Positions 44,961 to 55,187 of a stretch of 64,000 bases of DNA are shown one piece after another; the first letter of the stretch is position 1; the number at the start of each line of letters is the position of its first letter. Made by a program: the position numbers and the translations under genes. The notes under the pieces are model-generated. The model worked only from the letters and a program-made list of their open reading frames with translations. It did not search any database and was not told the DNA's origin. The DNA comes from Rhodococcus sp. HNM0563 (lineage in GTDB: Bacteria; Actinomycetota; Actinomycetes; Mycobacteriales; Mycobacteriaceae). Location: contig NZ_JAASAF010000009.1 of NCBI RefSeq assembly GCF_012726195.1, forward strand, positions 62,001 through 126,000, read 5' to 3'.

Positions 44961-46024
44961 GCATTGACGTCCCGGTCATGCCGGGTACCGCAGTCGAGGC
45001 ACGACCAGTGCCGTGTCCCAAGGGACAGCACGGCGAGCAGATGCCCGCACACGCTGCACGTCTTCGAGCTCGGATACCAGCGGTCGATCACCACGAACCG
45101 GCGTCCGGCCCGCTCGGACTTGTACTCGAGTATCGACCGGAACTCACCCCACCCGCATTCGCTGATCGACTTCGCCAACCGGCGGTTGCGGACCATGTTG
45201 CGCGGGGCGAGGTCTTCGACGGCAATGGTGTCGAACCGCGCCACGAGATCGGTGCTGGTCTTGTGGAGGAAGTCGCGTCGGGCATCGCGGACACGGGAGT
45301 GTGTGCGTGCCACCCTCGAGCGTTGCTTGGCGCGGTTGTTCGATCCCTTCTGCATCCGGGCCAGGCGCCTCTGATGGCGGCGCAGGCCGCGTTCGTGCCG
45401 GGCCATGTGCTTCGGGTTCCCGATCTTCTCCCCGGTCGAGAAGACCGCGAAGTCCTTGATCCCGAGGTCCACACCGACCGACTCGCCCGTATCCGGCAAC
45501 GGCGCGGGATCGGCCTGGTCGACGGTGAACGTCACGAACCACCGCCCGTCCGCCTCGCGGGAGACGATCACCATTGTCGGGTCGAGCGTGGCGAGGTCGA
45601 TGCCGGGCCAGGACCACGCCACCTGCATCGGTGCGGTGGTTTTCGCCAGCCACAACCCGTCCGGTTTGATGCGGAACGCCGAGCGTGTGTAGTGCGCGGA
45701 CTGGCGAGACTGCCGGTTCTTGAACCGCGGGTACTTGGCGGTGCCCTTGAAGAACGACTGGAACGCGGTGTGCTGGTGGCGCAGCGTCTGCTGCAGCGGC
45801 ACCGAGGACACCTCCGACAGGAACGCAAGCTCCTCGGTTTTCTTCCACTCGGACAGTGCGGCGTCGGTGTCCTTGTACGCGGTCGATTTCTGCTCGGTGG
45901 TGTACCGGCGTTGCCGGTCGGCGAGGGTCTTGGTCCACACGACGCGCACGCAGCCGAACGTGCGGCGCAGCAGCGCCGACTGTTCGGGATCCGGGTAGGC
46001 CCGGACCTTGTATGCGGTCCTCAT
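44804..46024 (-). CDS. tnpB: TnpB-type RNA-guided nuclease (OrfB)
   Basis: A 406-residue TnpB with all key residues. The RuvC acidic triad is D186 (SVGVDLGIKDF), E270 (IAVEDLAPRNM) and D352 (RDVNAAKNI). The zinc ribbon is C323-S-V-C326 and C342-L-D-C345. An N-terminal OrfB_IS605 HTH region (YPDPEQSALLRRTFGCVRVVW) precedes them. TnpB cuts DNA next to a short motif, guided by an RNA from the element's right end, and so keeps the element in place. The ATG at 46024 is chosen from the conserved MRTAYKVRAYP start. It appears intact. Confidence 0.92.
   Translation of the reverse strand: MRTAYKVRAYPDPEQSALLRRTFGCVRVVWTKTLADRQRRYTTEQKSTAYKDTDAALSEWKKTEELAFLSEVSSVPLQQTLRHQHTAFQSFFKGTAKYPRFKNRQSRQSAHYTRSAFRIKPDGLWLAKTTAPMQVAWSWPGIDLATLDPTMVIVSREADGRWFVTFTVDQADPAPLPDTGESVGVDLGIKDFAVFSTGEKIGNPKHMARHERGLRRHQRRLARMQKGSNNRAKQRSRVARTHSRVRDARRDFLHKTSTDLVARFDTIAVEDLAPRNMVRNRRLAKSISECGWGEFRSILEYKSERAGRRFVVIDRWYPSSKTCSVCGHLLAVLSLGTRHWSCLDCGTRHDRDVNAAKNILVAAGLAETPNACGGDVRRHGFSRPQSPVKQELSDVSPRIPVVQGGE
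44809..44828. repeat. Right-end hairpin of the TnpB element
   Basis: CCCCGCCCTGAACGACGGGG forms a 7-pair stem with one G-U. It is nearly identical to, and in the same orientation as, the left-end hairpin at 46071-46088, as expected for IS200/IS605 subterminal hairpins recognised as single strands by a Y1 transposase. Confidence 0.7.
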
Positions 46025-46070
46025 CTGCCCATGACAACAGAAGGGTCCGACATGTCGAACACCATTCCTG

Positions 46071-46088
46071 CCCGCCGTGAACGGCGGG
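46071..46088. repeat. Left-end hairpin of the TnpB element
   Basis: CCCGCCG and CGGCGGG pair perfectly around TGAA. It lies 47 bases upstream of the tnpB start in tnpB sense and about 11 bases from the inferred element border. Confidence 0.7.
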
Positions 46089-46107
46089 GCATCCTGGCGA
46101 GGTCCCG

Positions 46108-46302
46108 ATGAACCACAACCCAACGACCAACACCGTTGTCGGACTCATCGCAGGCCTACTGCTCGCCCTGGCCGGAATTCTGGGCGGATTCAGCGGGCTG
46201 CTTTTCGCAGTACTGCTGGGCGCACTCGGAGCCGCCATCGGCGCGCACCGCGACGGCATCCTCGACCTGGGCGCGCTGTTGCGAAGCCGTGGCCGTGGCT
46301 GA
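46108..46302 (+). CDS. Small DUF2273-like membrane protein
   Basis: A 64-residue protein with two hydrophobic segments (TVVGLIAGLLLALAGILGGF and LLFAVLLGALGAAIG) and a basic tail RSRGRG. Asp23 operons in actinobacteria carry a DUF2273 gene at this position. It is the first host gene after the TnpB element and overlaps the next gene by 8 bases. It may now depend on transcription through or from the element. Confidence 0.75.
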   Translation: MNHNPTTNTVVGLIAGLLLALAGILGGFSGLLFAVLLGALGAAIGAHRDGILDLGALLRSRGRG

Positions 46303-47332
46303 CCCTGCACCTCCGGCCGCCCCCTCCGAACCAGAATCGTCCGATCTCGCAGGGGCACGCGGAAGCCTCACCATCAAGGACCGTGCCATCGAGCGGATCG
46401 CTGCTGCCGCCGCGCTGCAAGTACCCCACGTCGTCCGGCAGAGCAGCAGCATGAGCCTGCTCACCGGTCGCGAACTACCCCGCGCCGAGGTGATCACCGC
46501 GGGTAGTGCCGTGGCGGTCAATCTCTACATAGCGGCGGAATGGCCCTACGACGCGGCTGCGCTCACGCGGCGTGTGCACGACGCCGTCGCATGGCATCTG
46601 CACGAGTACACCGGACTTGTGGTGCACGAACTCAACGTGTTGATCGTGTCGACCGTGCGCGCAGTCGAAGACGAGCCGGTCGAGCAGTCCGTGCCCGTCG
46701 AGTATCTGGAATCCGACATCGTCGCCGGGAATACCGGGCCCCGCTCCGACATTCCCGTGACACCACCGCTGCCGCCGCTCGCCACACCGGCGGCGGCCCC
46801 TGCTGCGGCGCTCATCGCACTCGGCGCGCTCGGTCTCGCGTTCGTCGCCGCACGGGAGTTGTTCATCGTTCGCGGCACCTACGACGGCGCGCCGTGGATC
46901 CGCAACTCGTTCGAATGGTTCGGACGGCTGCACTGGCATCCGTGGATCGCACCCGTTGCAGTAGTACTCGTTCTCCTCGGAGTCTCCGCGATCGCGGTGG
47001 CACTGAAGCCGCGCAGGCGCACCCACCTGCCGTTGACGCAGTCCGGCACAGTTCCGACCGTCTGGATGCGACGTACCGACATCGCCCGAATGTGCAGCGC
47101 GCGCGCAGCAGCATTGCCCGGTGTACTTCACGCGCGGACCGTCGTCGACCGCAGACGCGCACTGATCCGTGTCGTCGCGGCGTCGGACAGCGCGATCGAC
47201 GATCTCCACGACACCATCCGCGCGGAAGTGGAACCGCGGCTGGCACTGCTGGCAGACCCGATTCCGCTGGTTCTGAAGGTTTCGCGCCACGAAGCGCCTG
47301 CCCCCACCAACGAAACGGGAACACTGCCGTGA
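46295..47332 (+). CDS. Asp23-operon membrane protein (DUF6286-like)
   Basis: About 345 residues. The N-terminal 125 residues are an Asp23-like domain (LTIKDRAIERIAAAAALQVPHV to LVVHELNVLIVSTV). Next come a Pro-rich linker, a pair of membrane segments (AAALIALGALGLAFVAAREL and IAPVAVVLVLLGVSAIAVAL), and a cytosolic C-terminal domain. It probably anchors the soluble Asp23 proteins to the membrane. The GTG at 46295 or 46289 is the start. Confidence 0.8.
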   Translation: MADPAPPAAPSEPESSDLAGARGSLTIKDRAIERIAAAAALQVPHVVRQSSSMSLLTGRELPRAEVITAGSAVAVNLYIAAEWPYDAAALTRRVHDAVAWHLHEYTGLVVHELNVLIVSTVRAVEDEPVEQSVPVEYLESDIVAGNTGPRSDIPVTPPLPPLATPAAAPAAALIALGALGLAFVAARELFIVRGTYDGAPWIRNSFEWFGRLHWHPWIAPVAVVLVLLGVSAIAVALKPRRRTHLPLTQSGTVPTVWMRRTDIARMCSARAAALPGVLHARTVVDRRRALIRVVAASDSAIDDLHDTIRAEVEPRLALLADPIPLVLKVSRHEAPAPTNETGTLP

Positions 47333-47892
47333 AACTCCGCACCGTGCTCGTCAACCGGTTCTTCGCCTTCGTGGTCGGATGTGCCTTCCTCGGCGCAGGC
47401 GCATTTGCACTGGCCTGGGTGTGGCGGGTGCCGTTCGCACGTGAGCGACTCGCCGATCTCGACCGGCCGCTCATCATGGACCTTCCCGATCAACCGTGGT
47501 GGACACCGGCATTGTGGACCGTCCTGGCCGCGGGCTGCGCGATCGGGATCGTGCTGCTCGTCGTGAACCTGTCGAGGCGCCGGACCTCGACCGTGGAGTT
47601 GTACGACGAGGTGACCGATGCGACGCTCGGCGTCGACCTCGGTCCGGTCGCAACAGGGGTGGCGCGAGAGCTCGAAACGTTTCCCGGTGTCCGGTCGGTG
47701 CGTAGCCGCGCGGTCGTGGAACGGCACCTACCGACACTGTCGGTGACCGTCCAGGCCGAGTCCGGCATCGATGTCTCCGAATTCACGGCCTGCGCGGAGG
47801 ATGCTGCGCGTCGGGCCGCCGCCGCAGTCGGCGGTGCCCGTGTCGCGACCCAGATACTCCTGCATCTGGACCCCGCGAGCGAGGTCCGCTGA
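47329..47892 (+). CDS. AmaP-like membrane anchor of the Asp23 operon
   Basis: A 187-residue protein with two membrane segments (FFAFVVGCAFLGAGAFALAW and ALWTVLAAGCAIGIVLLVVN). A C-terminal domain follows (VRSVRSRAVVERHLPTLSVTVQAE), resembling the AmaP/DUF6286 fold. It overlaps the preceding gene by 4 bases and ends the operon, just before the strong hairpin shared with tuf. Confidence 0.8.
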   Translation: MKLRTVLVNRFFAFVVGCAFLGAGAFALAWVWRVPFARERLADLDRPLIMDLPDQPWWTPALWTVLAAGCAIGIVLLVVNLSRRRTSTVELYDEVTDATLGVDLGPVATGVARELETFPGVRSVRSRAVVERHLPTLSVTVQAESGIDVSEFTACAEDAARRAAAAVGGARVATQILLHLDPASEVR

Positions 47893-47948
47893 ACGACCCT
47901 TCACCCTGACCTGCTCACTGCACGACGACACTTCTTCACAGAAACGCC

Positions 47949-47982
47949 GAACGGCGCCCACCCCGGAGGGTGGACGCCGTTC
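47949..47982. terminator. Bidirectional terminator between the Asp23 operon and tuf
   Basis: GAACGGCG and CGCCGTTC form an 8-pair stem continued by CCACCC and GGGTGG around a short loop. It sits in the 110-base convergent gap, 21 bases past the tuf stop and 57 past the last Asp23-operon gene. It is the strongest hairpin I saw in the window. Confidence 0.85.
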
Positions 47983-48002
47983 GAGCGTCAGTGAGTACTA
48001 AC

Positions 48003-49193
<1,191 letters not shown>

Positions 49194-49285
49194 TGGAATG
49201 TCCTCCTGGACTGTTGTTGCGTGCAGTATGCAGCAGTGCGGTTTGTATTACTTGGTCGTGCAGACGACCGGTTCCAACCCGAAGG

Positions 49286-51388
49286 TTACTCGCCGGTGGC
49301 CTTGGCGATGATTTCCTTCGAGACGTTCGACGGAACCTCTGCGTAGGAATCGAACACCATGGAGAAGTTCGCGCGGCCCTGAGTCTTCGACCGCAGGTCC
49401 CCGATGTAACCGAACATCTCCGAGAGCGGAACCAGCGCCTTCACGACACGGGCACCACTGCGTTCCTCCATGGCCTGGATCTGGCCACGGCGGGAGTTGA
49501 GGTCGCCGATCACGTCACCCATGTACTCCTCGGGTGTCGTGACCTCGACGGCCATGAGCGGCTCGAGGATCACCGGGGCAGCCTTGCGGGCCGCTTCCTT
49601 CAGTGCCTGAGAGCCGGCGATCTTGAACGCCATTTCGGACGAGTCGACGTCGTGGTACGCACCGTCGAGCAGCGTGACCTTGACGTTGACCAGCGGATAG
49701 CCCGCGAGCACGCCGTACTGCAGAGCATCCTGGGCACCGGCGTCGACCGACGGGATGTACTCGCGCGGAACGCGTCCACCGGTGACCTTGTTCTCGAACT
49801 CGTAGGTCGCGCCGTCCTCGCCCGTGAAGGGATGGAGGGCGATGATGACCTTTGCGAACTGGCCCGAGCCACCGGTCTGCTTCTTGTGGGTGAACTCGTG
49901 CTTCTCGACGGCCTTGGTGATGGTCTCGCGGTACGCAACCTGCGGCTTACCGACGTTGGCCTCGACCTTGAACTCGCGACGCATGCGGTCGACGAGGATG
50001 TCGAGGTGGAGCTCACCCATACCGCCGATGACGGTCTGGCCGGTCTCTTCGTCGAGCTCGACGGAGAACGTCGGATCCTCTTCGGCGAGCTTCTGGATCG
50101 CGGTGCCCAGCTTCTCCTGGTCGGACTTGGTCTTCGGCTCGATGGAGACCTGGATGACCGGGTCCGGGAACGTCATCGACTCGAGCACGACCGGGTTCGC
50201 CTGGTCGCACAGGGTGTCGCCGGTCGTGGTGTCCTTCAGGCCGATCATCGCGTAGATGTGGCCTGCCACGGCCTCTTCGACCGGGTTCTCCTTGTTGGCG
50301 TGCATCTGGAAGAGCTTGCCGATGCGCTCTTTCTTGCCCTTGGTGGCGTTGAGCACCTGAGCGCCCGGCTCGACCCGGCCCGAGTACACGCGGACGAAGG
50401 TCAGCTTGCCGAAGAACGGGTGCGCAGCGATCTTGAAGGCCAGAGCCGAGAACGGCTCGTCCTTGCTCGGCTTGCGCGTGAGGGTGGTTTCCTCGTCGTT
50501 CAGCTTGTGGCCGATGACCTCGCCGATGTCCAGCGGAGTGGGCAGGTAGTCGATGACCGCATCGAGCATGGGCTGGACACCCTTGTTCTTGAACGCGGTG
50601 CCACACAGAACCGGGTAGAGCTCGGAGTTGACGGTCAGCTTACGGATGGCGCCCTTGATCTCGGCGACCGTGAGCTCCTCACCACCGAAGTACTTCTCCA
50701 TGAGAGCTTCGTCGGACTCGGCGACGGTCTCGAGCAGCTTCTCGCGGTACTCGGCGACCTTGTCGGCGAGATCGGCGGGGATCTCCTCGACGGTGGCCTC
50801 GGTGCCGATCGGAGTGGTGCCGCGCCAGGTGAGCGCCTTCATCTCGACGAGGTCGACGACACCGTCGAAGTCGTCCTCCGCACCGATCGGAATCTGCAGG
50901 ACCAGCGGCTTCGCACCGAGACGATCGATGATCGTCTGCACGGTGAAGAAGAAGTCCGCGCCCATCTTGTCCATCTTGTTGACGAAGCAGATGCGGGGAA
51001 CGTCGTACTTGGCAGCCTGGCGCCAGACCTGCTCGGACTGGGGCTCGACGCCCTCCTTGCCGTCGAACACGGCGACTGCGCCGTCGAGGACGCGCAGCGA
51101 CCGCTCGACCTCGACCGTGAAGTCGACGTGGCCGGGGGTGTCGATGATGTTGATCTGGTTGTTGTTCCAGAAACAGGTGACCGCAGCGGAGGTGATGGTG
51201 ATACCACGCTCCTTCTCCTGCTCCATCCAGTCGGTGGTGGAAGCACCGTCGTGGGTCTCACCGATCTTGTAGTTCACACCGGTGTAGTAGAGGATGCGCT
51301 CGGTCGTCGTGGTCTTACCGGCATCGATGTGCGCCATGATGCCGATGTTGCGGACCTTGTTCAGGTCGGTCAGCACTTCCTGTGCCAC
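49286..51388 (-). CDS. fusA: Elongation factor G
   Basis: A 700-residue EF-G. The G domain has [24 protein letters not shown] and NKMDK, and domain IV has GSGQFAKV and [23 protein letters not shown]. It drives ribosome translocation and helps recycling. The gap to rpsG is 142 bases, larger than usual, but it holds no clear terminator. Confidence 0.99.
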   Translation of the reverse strand: MAQEVLTDLNKVRNIGIMAHIDAGKTTTTERILYYTGVNYKIGETHDGASTTDWMEQEKERGITITSAAVTCFWNNNQINIIDTPGHVDFTVEVERSLRVLDGAVAVFDGKEGVEPQSEQVWRQAAKYDVPRICFVNKMDKMGADFFFTVQTIIDRLGAKPLVLQIPIGAEDDFDGVVDLVEMKALTWRGTTPIGTEATVEEIPADLADKVAEYREKLLETVAESDEALMEKYFGGEELTVAEIKGAIRKLTVNSELYPVLCGTAFKNKGVQPMLDAVIDYLPTPLDIGEVIGHKLNDEETTLTRKPSKDEPFSALAFKIAAHPFFGKLTFVRVYSGRVEPGAQVLNATKGKKERIGKLFQMHANKENPVEEAVAGHIYAMIGLKDTTTGDTLCDQANPVVLESMTFPDPVIQVSIEPKTKSDQEKLGTAIQKLAEEDPTFSVELDEETGQTVIGGMGELHLDILVDRMRREFKVEANVGKPQVAYRETITKAVEKHEFTHKKQTGGSGQFAKVIIALHPFTGEDGATYEFENKVTGGRVPREYIPSVDAGAQDALQYGVLAGYPLVNVKVTLLDGAYHDVDSSEMAFKIAGSQALKEAARKAAPVILEPLMAVEVTTPEEYMGDVIGDLNSRRGQIQAMEERSGARVVKALVPLSEMFGYIGDLRSKTQGRANFSMVFDSYAEVPSNVSKEIIAKATGE

Positions 51389-51530
51389 AGGTAAACCCCG
51401 CTCGTAGCTCGTGTCGGTCCTTGGGTGCGGACCACATGTTCTTAGGTTGTCAGCCGGCCTTTACGGGACCGACACAGATGTGCGAGCAGCCGATCGGGGG
51501 ATCATGAAGATCCACCCGACCGGCGTCGAC

Positions 51531-52001
51531 TCACCAGCGGTAGTGCGCGAACGCCTTGTTGGCTTCGGCCATCTTGTGCGTGTCCTCGCGACGCTTCACA
51601 GCGGCACCGAGGCCGTTGCTGGCATCGAGAAGCTCGTTGGCGAGACGCTCGACCATCGTCTTCTCACGACGCTGACGCGAGAAGGTGACCAGCCAGCGCA
51701 GGGCCAGCGTGGTGGAACGGCCGGGGCGAACCTCGACCGGCACCTGGTAGGTGGCGCCACCGACACGACGGCTACGCACCTCGAGGGCGGGCTTGACGTT
51801 GTCGAGCGCGCGCTTGAGGGTGACGACCGGATCGGTGCCGGTCTTCTCCCGAGCCTGCTCGAGCGCCTGGTAGACGATGCGCTCGGCAGTGGACTTCTTG
51901 CCGTCGAGGAGGATCTTGTTCACGAGCTGGGTGACCAGCGGCGAACCGTAGACCGGGTCGGCGATGAGGGGGCGCTTCGGAGCGGGTCCTTTACGTGGCA
52001 T
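51531..52001 (-). CDS. rpsG: 30S ribosomal protein S7
   Basis: A 156-residue S7: [22 protein letters not shown] at the start and [13 protein letters not shown] at the end. It nucleates assembly of the 16S rRNA 3' domain. Its ATG shares one base with the rpsL stop (TGATG), so the two are coupled. Confidence 0.99.
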   Translation of the reverse strand: MPRKGPAPKRPLIADPVYGSPLVTQLVNKILLDGKKSTAERIVYQALEQAREKTGTDPVVTLKRALDNVKPALEVRSRRVGGATYQVPVEVRPGRSTTLALRWLVTFSRQRREKTMVERLANELLDASNGLGAAVKRREDTHKMAEANKAFAHYRW

Positions 52002-52375
52002 CAGCCCTTCTCCTTCTTCGCTCCGTAGCGGCTACGTGCCTGCTTGCGGCCCTTGACACCCTGGGTGTCGAGCGAGCCGCGGATGATCTTGTAACGCACA
52101 CCGGGGAGGTCCTTCACACGACCGCCACGCACGAGCACCATCGAGTGCTCCTGGAGGTTGTGGCCCTCACCCGGGATGTATGCGGTGACCTCGACCGAAG
52201 TGGTCAGGCGCACGCGAGCGACCTTACGAAGCGCCGAGTTCGGCTTCTTCGGGGTGGTGGTGTACACGCGGGTGCACACACCACGACGCTGCGGGCTGCC
52301 CTTCAGGGCCGCGCTCTTGACCTTGGCGGCCTTGTCGCGGCGACCCTTGCGGACCAGCTGATTGATAGTGGGCAT
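52001..52375 (-). CDS. rpsL: 30S ribosomal protein S12
   Basis: A 124-residue S12: [20 protein letters not shown] and the decoding-site loops [18 protein letters not shown] and [17 protein letters not shown]. Lys at the usual streptomycin-sensitivity positions (PKKPNS) is unchanged, so the sequence predicts a streptomycin-sensitive allele. It is the first gene of the str operon. Confidence 0.99.
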   Translation of the reverse strand: MPTINQLVRKGRRDKAAKVKSAALKGSPQRRGVCTRVYTTTPKKPNSALRKVARVRLTTSVEVTAYIPGEGHNLQEHSMVLVRGGRVKDLPGVRYKIIRGSLDTQGVKGRKQARSRYGAKKEKG

Positions 52376-52707
52376 CTATCGGCTTTCTCGTTGTCTGGAG
52401 CTGCTCAGGCGAGCAACACTGGCTGTTCTGAAATTAGGGATCCATCGGTTGGAGCAAGGAAGCAACTGCTCCGCACTCGCACCCCGTGCGCACACGAGGT
52501 CGGGTGTGTCGCGTACCCCCACACAGGCAGCCGGGGACTCGCACCTGCAGATATCTACAGACCGCGCGTACGGCATCGCCTCGCATAGGCACACAGATCG
52601 GCCCGGGCATGCCGGACACGACCCACAACGATACCCGGCAGCGGCGCATGCGGTCAAAGCGAGACGCGACGAATGACCGCGCACGTCGGCGCGGCAGGAG
52701 CGAGAAG
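52376..52707. promoter_or_regulatory. Upstream region of the str operon, with a possible promoter
   Basis: This 332-base gap lies between the DUF3558 gene and rpsL. On the minus strand, TAATTT (52436-52431) could be a -10 element and CTTGCT (52458-52453) a -35, with 16 bases between. I see no convincing gene or terminator in the rest, which is GC-rich. Confidence 0.3.
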
Positions 52708-53295
52708 TCAACTGCTGAGGTTGAGGGTGAGCCGTGCCAACGTAGCAGCAGCCTCACACGGGTCCGTACCACCGGTCGTGTACTGCACCCACCATCCGAA
52801 GATCCCCGTGGTTGCCGCACCGGCGGAGATGCCACAGGACAACGGGTCGTTCGGTCGACGCATCTGTAGCGCCCGCCTGCCTTCGACGGTGGTGTCCTCG
52901 ACCGTGTAGCCGAGCTCGTCACCCGCCTGACGCTCGTGGTCGAGCGAGCCGGTCTCGAACCAGTTGAACGTGACCTTCACTACTCCCGACGGACCGTCCC
53001 CCTCCCACCGGCAGATGGCCCCGAAAAACCCTCGGTACACCGCCGCGGCACCCACCGTCTCTGCGATCTTCTCGTCGGTGACGGCGTCGCATTCGGTGAG
53101 CAATTTCGTGAACTCCGCCGACAGTCCCGGCCCGCCGCCCGCGCCCTGCGGCACGGCACGGCCTTCGATGCTGCGCGCACATCCGGTGATCACCAGAAGG
53201 GCGGCGCAGAGCGCGACGATACTCACGACGATCCGACGAGGCCTGGCGTGCAGGCTCGCTGTACGCCGGCCGGGCCGAGACATGTCCGCACTCAT
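52708..53295 (-). CDS. DUF3558-family lipoprotein
   Basis: A 195-residue exported protein. The signal VVSIVALCAALLVITGC ends in a lipobox Cys (about residue 39). Conserved Cys pairs (LLTECDAVTDEKI, AICRWEGD, LSCGI, DPCEAAATL) suggest a disulfide-bonded DUF3558 domain. The function is unknown. Its ATG overlaps the stop of the preceding paralogue by 4 bases. Confidence 0.85.
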   Translation of the reverse strand: MSADMSRPGRRTASLHARPRRIVVSIVALCAALLVITGCARSIEGRAVPQGAGGGPGLSAEFTKLLTECDAVTDEKIAETVGAAAVYRGFFGAICRWEGDGPSGVVKVTFNWFETGSLDHERQAGDELGYTVEDTTVEGRRALQMRRPNDPLSCGISAGAATTGIFGWWVQYTTGGTDPCEAAATLARLTLNLSS

Positions 53296-53870
53296 GACCG
53301 CGCCCTCTCCACGCTCAGTTCGGCGAGGTTCCTCGCGACGGCGCACGAGTCGGCCGTTGGCGTGAAGTTCGCGTACGTGACCGACCAGTGGATGAAATCG
53401 CCGCCGAAATCCACCCCGATTTCGCACAGGACGGTCTGACCCAGCTCGTTCTGAGCCGACCCCATGAATCCTGGCCGACCGTCGATCTCGACGTCCACGG
53501 CAGGTCGGCCGATCAGATCCGAACCCGCGCGCTCCCGGCCGATCGGACTGCCCCGGTACCACGAGAAGCTCACGCTCGGGCCACCGACGTAGGTCTCCCA
53601 CTCGCATCCCACCGAGTTCCGGGTCACGGTGGAGAATTCTCCGAGAGCGAAGGCCTCTCGGACCTCGTCGTCCGAGACCGCACCGCATTCGCCGAAGAAA
53701 GGTCCGGGCTCGGTGGCCTGCAGCGCGGTCGTCTCCGGGCCGCCGTCACCCACATCGTCCTCGGTTGACCCGCACCCCGCCACGAACACTGCGGCGAGCG
53801 CGGCCATTGCCACGGTCGCCGTGATCCTCCCGGTTCGCCCGGTCCCCTCGACAGGCATGTGCACAGACAC
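53292..53870 (-). CDS. DUF3558-family lipoprotein (paralogue)
   Basis: A 192-residue lipoprotein with lipobox VAGC near residue 33. It has the same Cys pattern as its neighbour (FFGECGAVSDDEV, SVGCEWETYVGG, VLCEIGVD, DSCAVARNLAEL), indicating tandem duplication followed by divergence. The start is GTG 53870, which shares one base with the TetR stop, or ATG 53858. Confidence 0.84.
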   Translation of the reverse strand: MSVHMPVEGTGRTGRITATVAMAALAAVFVAGCGSTEDDVGDGGPETTALQATEPGPFFGECGAVSDDEVREAFALGEFSTVTRNSVGCEWETYVGGPSVSFSWYRGSPIGRERAGSDLIGRPAVDVEIDGRPGFMGSAQNELGQTVLCEIGVDFGGDFIHWSVTYANFTPTADSCAVARNLAELSVERARS

Positions 53871-54499
53871 TACCCAGCCGTACGTCCGCCCGCTTGTCGA
53901 CTGCGCGCATCGACAAGTACGGCATCGAGCTGAGCGGCCCAGTGCCGCACGATCTCGGCACGCCTGCGCGAATCATCGGTCAGGACATCGGCAAGACCCA
54001 GGCCCCGCGCGAGGTCGAGGGTCGCTTGAACCATGCGGTGTACGACCGGGTCGGTATCGTCGGCTCCGAGTTCTACGATCGCGGCGCGGTGCGCGACCCG
54101 TCCGAAACGTTCTTCGAGAGGGACGATGCGTTCACGCAGAACGGGATCGGCTGCGGCCGCTGTCCACACCTGCAGCGCCGCCTTGAACAGGGTTCCGGAG
54201 TACTGCTCGATGATGCCCGCGACGACTCGCTCGGTATGGGCAACGCCCGAGACGGGAGCGACGTTGTCGTCGCGGACCTGATCCATACGGCTGTCGAACA
54301 TGAACTCCAGCGCCGCAGTGATGAGGTCCTCCCGCGTCGGGAAGTGATGCTGGGTCGCGCCGCGTGACACACCCGCACGCTGCGCGACGACCCCGACCGT
54401 CGTAGCAGCCCACCCCGATTCGGCCAATGTGTCGATCGTGGCCTCCAGCAGACGCTGCCGTGTCGCTCTGCTGCGGTCCTGCTTGGGTTCGCGCGTCAT
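53870..54499 (-). CDS. TetR-family regulator
   Basis: A 209-residue TetR protein. The HTH is LLEATIDTLAESGWAATTVGVVAQRAGVSRGATQHHFPTREDL (residues about 17-60), the GATQHHF subtype. The ATG at 54499 follows AGGAGAAGG. It leads into the DUF3558 pair on the same strand and is divergent from a second TetR gene. Either could control the carboxylase operon. Confidence 0.88.
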   Translation of the reverse strand: MTREPKQDRSRATRQRLLEATIDTLAESGWAATTVGVVAQRAGVSRGATQHHFPTREDLITAALEFMFDSRMDQVRDDNVAPVSGVAHTERVVAGIIEQYSGTLFKAALQVWTAAAADPVLRERIVPLEERFGRVAHRAAIVELGADDTDPVVHRMVQATLDLARGLGLADVLTDDSRRRAEIVRHWAAQLDAVLVDARSRQAGGRTAG

Positions 54500-54521
54500 A
54501 ACTGCCTTCTCCTGATCCCGA

Positions 54522-54533
54522 GACCGTCCGGTC
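54522..54533. promoter_or_regulatory. Short palindrome between two divergent TetR genes
   Basis: GACCGTCCGGTC has exact 5-base arms and lies in the 89-base gap between the divergent TetR genes, 22 bases from one start and 55 from the other. The pattern resembles TetR operators of the ACCGnCCGGT kind. The evidence is position and symmetry only. Confidence 0.4.
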
Positions 54534-54588
54534 ATATCGCGGCTCCGTACACTCGTACCCCAGGACGAGACGGAAAGGCAGTTTCACT

Positions 54589-55137
54589 GTGGCAACGTTG
54601 GTGAGACGCGAGGACTATTTCGACGCTGCGATCGAGCTTCTCTCGTCGGACGATTACGGGGCGCTCAAGCAGGCGCAATTGTGCGCACACCTCGACGTCA
54701 CCACGGGGTCCTTCTACAACTATTTCGCCAGCTGGGCGCAGTTCCGCAAGGAGTTCCTCGCGAACTGGCTCGAACAGCAGACGATCCGGCTCGTCGCGAC
54801 TGCACGCCTCGAGGCCTCCCCGGTCCGGCGCCTCGAGCTGCTGATCGACTTCGCGTGCGGTCTCCCCCACCACGCCGAGTCGTCCATCCGTGGCTGGGCA
54901 CACACCGACGCGGAGGTGCGTTCGGTGCAGGCCACCGTCGACTACCAGCGGTACCTGGTGGTGGCGGAAGCGACGTCGGCGATCCTGGACGATGCCGCGG
55001 CCGCCGAGGGTTTCGCCCGCACGGCGCTCTACTGCCTCGTCGGTTACCAGCAGACGGTCCCGCTGCCCGAACTGGACACGCTGAGGTGGGGGCTCGGGCG
55101 AATTCTGCACGAGCTCCTCACCACCACGGATCGCTGA
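54589..55137 (+). CDS. TetR-family regulator
   Basis: A 182-residue TetR-like protein. The HTH is AAIELLSSDDYGALKQAQLCAHLDVTTGSFYNYFASWAQFRKEFL (about residues 13-58). The GTG at 54589 follows GGAAAGGCAG. It converges on the enoyl-CoA hydratase gene. The last codons are part of an 18-base-period tandem duplication. Confidence 0.84.
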   Translation: MATLVRREDYFDAAIELLSSDDYGALKQAQLCAHLDVTTGSFYNYFASWAQFRKEFLANWLEQQTIRLVATARLEASPVRRLELLIDFACGLPHHAESSIRGWAHTDAEVRSVQATVDYQRYLVVAEATSAILDDAAAAEGFARTALYCLVGYQQTVPLPELDTLRWGLGRILHELLTTTDR

Positions 55138-55155
55138 GCCACCACGGATCGCTGA
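55121..55155. repeat. Tandem duplication across the TetR stop codon
   Basis: The 17-base unit CCACCACGGATCGCTGA occurs at 55121-55137 and again at 55139-55155, separated by one G. Each copy contains a TGA in the gene's reading frame, so the duplication has no effect on the protein. It suggests recent slippage. Confidence 0.9.
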
Positions 55156-55187
55156 TACGAACGATCCGGGACTGTCCGGGCGGTTGG

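Larger units (their letters stand above)
44804..46099 (-). mobile_element. Solo-TnpB element of the IS200/IS605 family
   Basis: A 1.3-kb unit carrying only tnpB, with no Y1 transposase gene in the window. It splits the Asp23 operon between its second and third genes. Both ends carry the same short hairpin in the same orientation (44809-44828 and 46071-46088), as in IS200/IS605-type ends, with no terminal inverted repeats or target duplication. The bases just past the right end in tnpB sense read TCAA (44803-44800), as at the IS608 right end. Exact borders are inferred. Confidence 0.75.

Noticed and set aside
49214-51394. A 726-codon plus-strand ORF opposite fusA
   Set aside because: It mirrors fusA codon for codon, and its Leu/Asp/Val-rich content has no domain; it is an antisense shadow in high-GC DNA.
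51389-51530. A possible terminator between rpsG and fusA
   Set aside because: Only a weak 5-base stem (GGATC/GATCC) is present, and str operons are normally one transcript.
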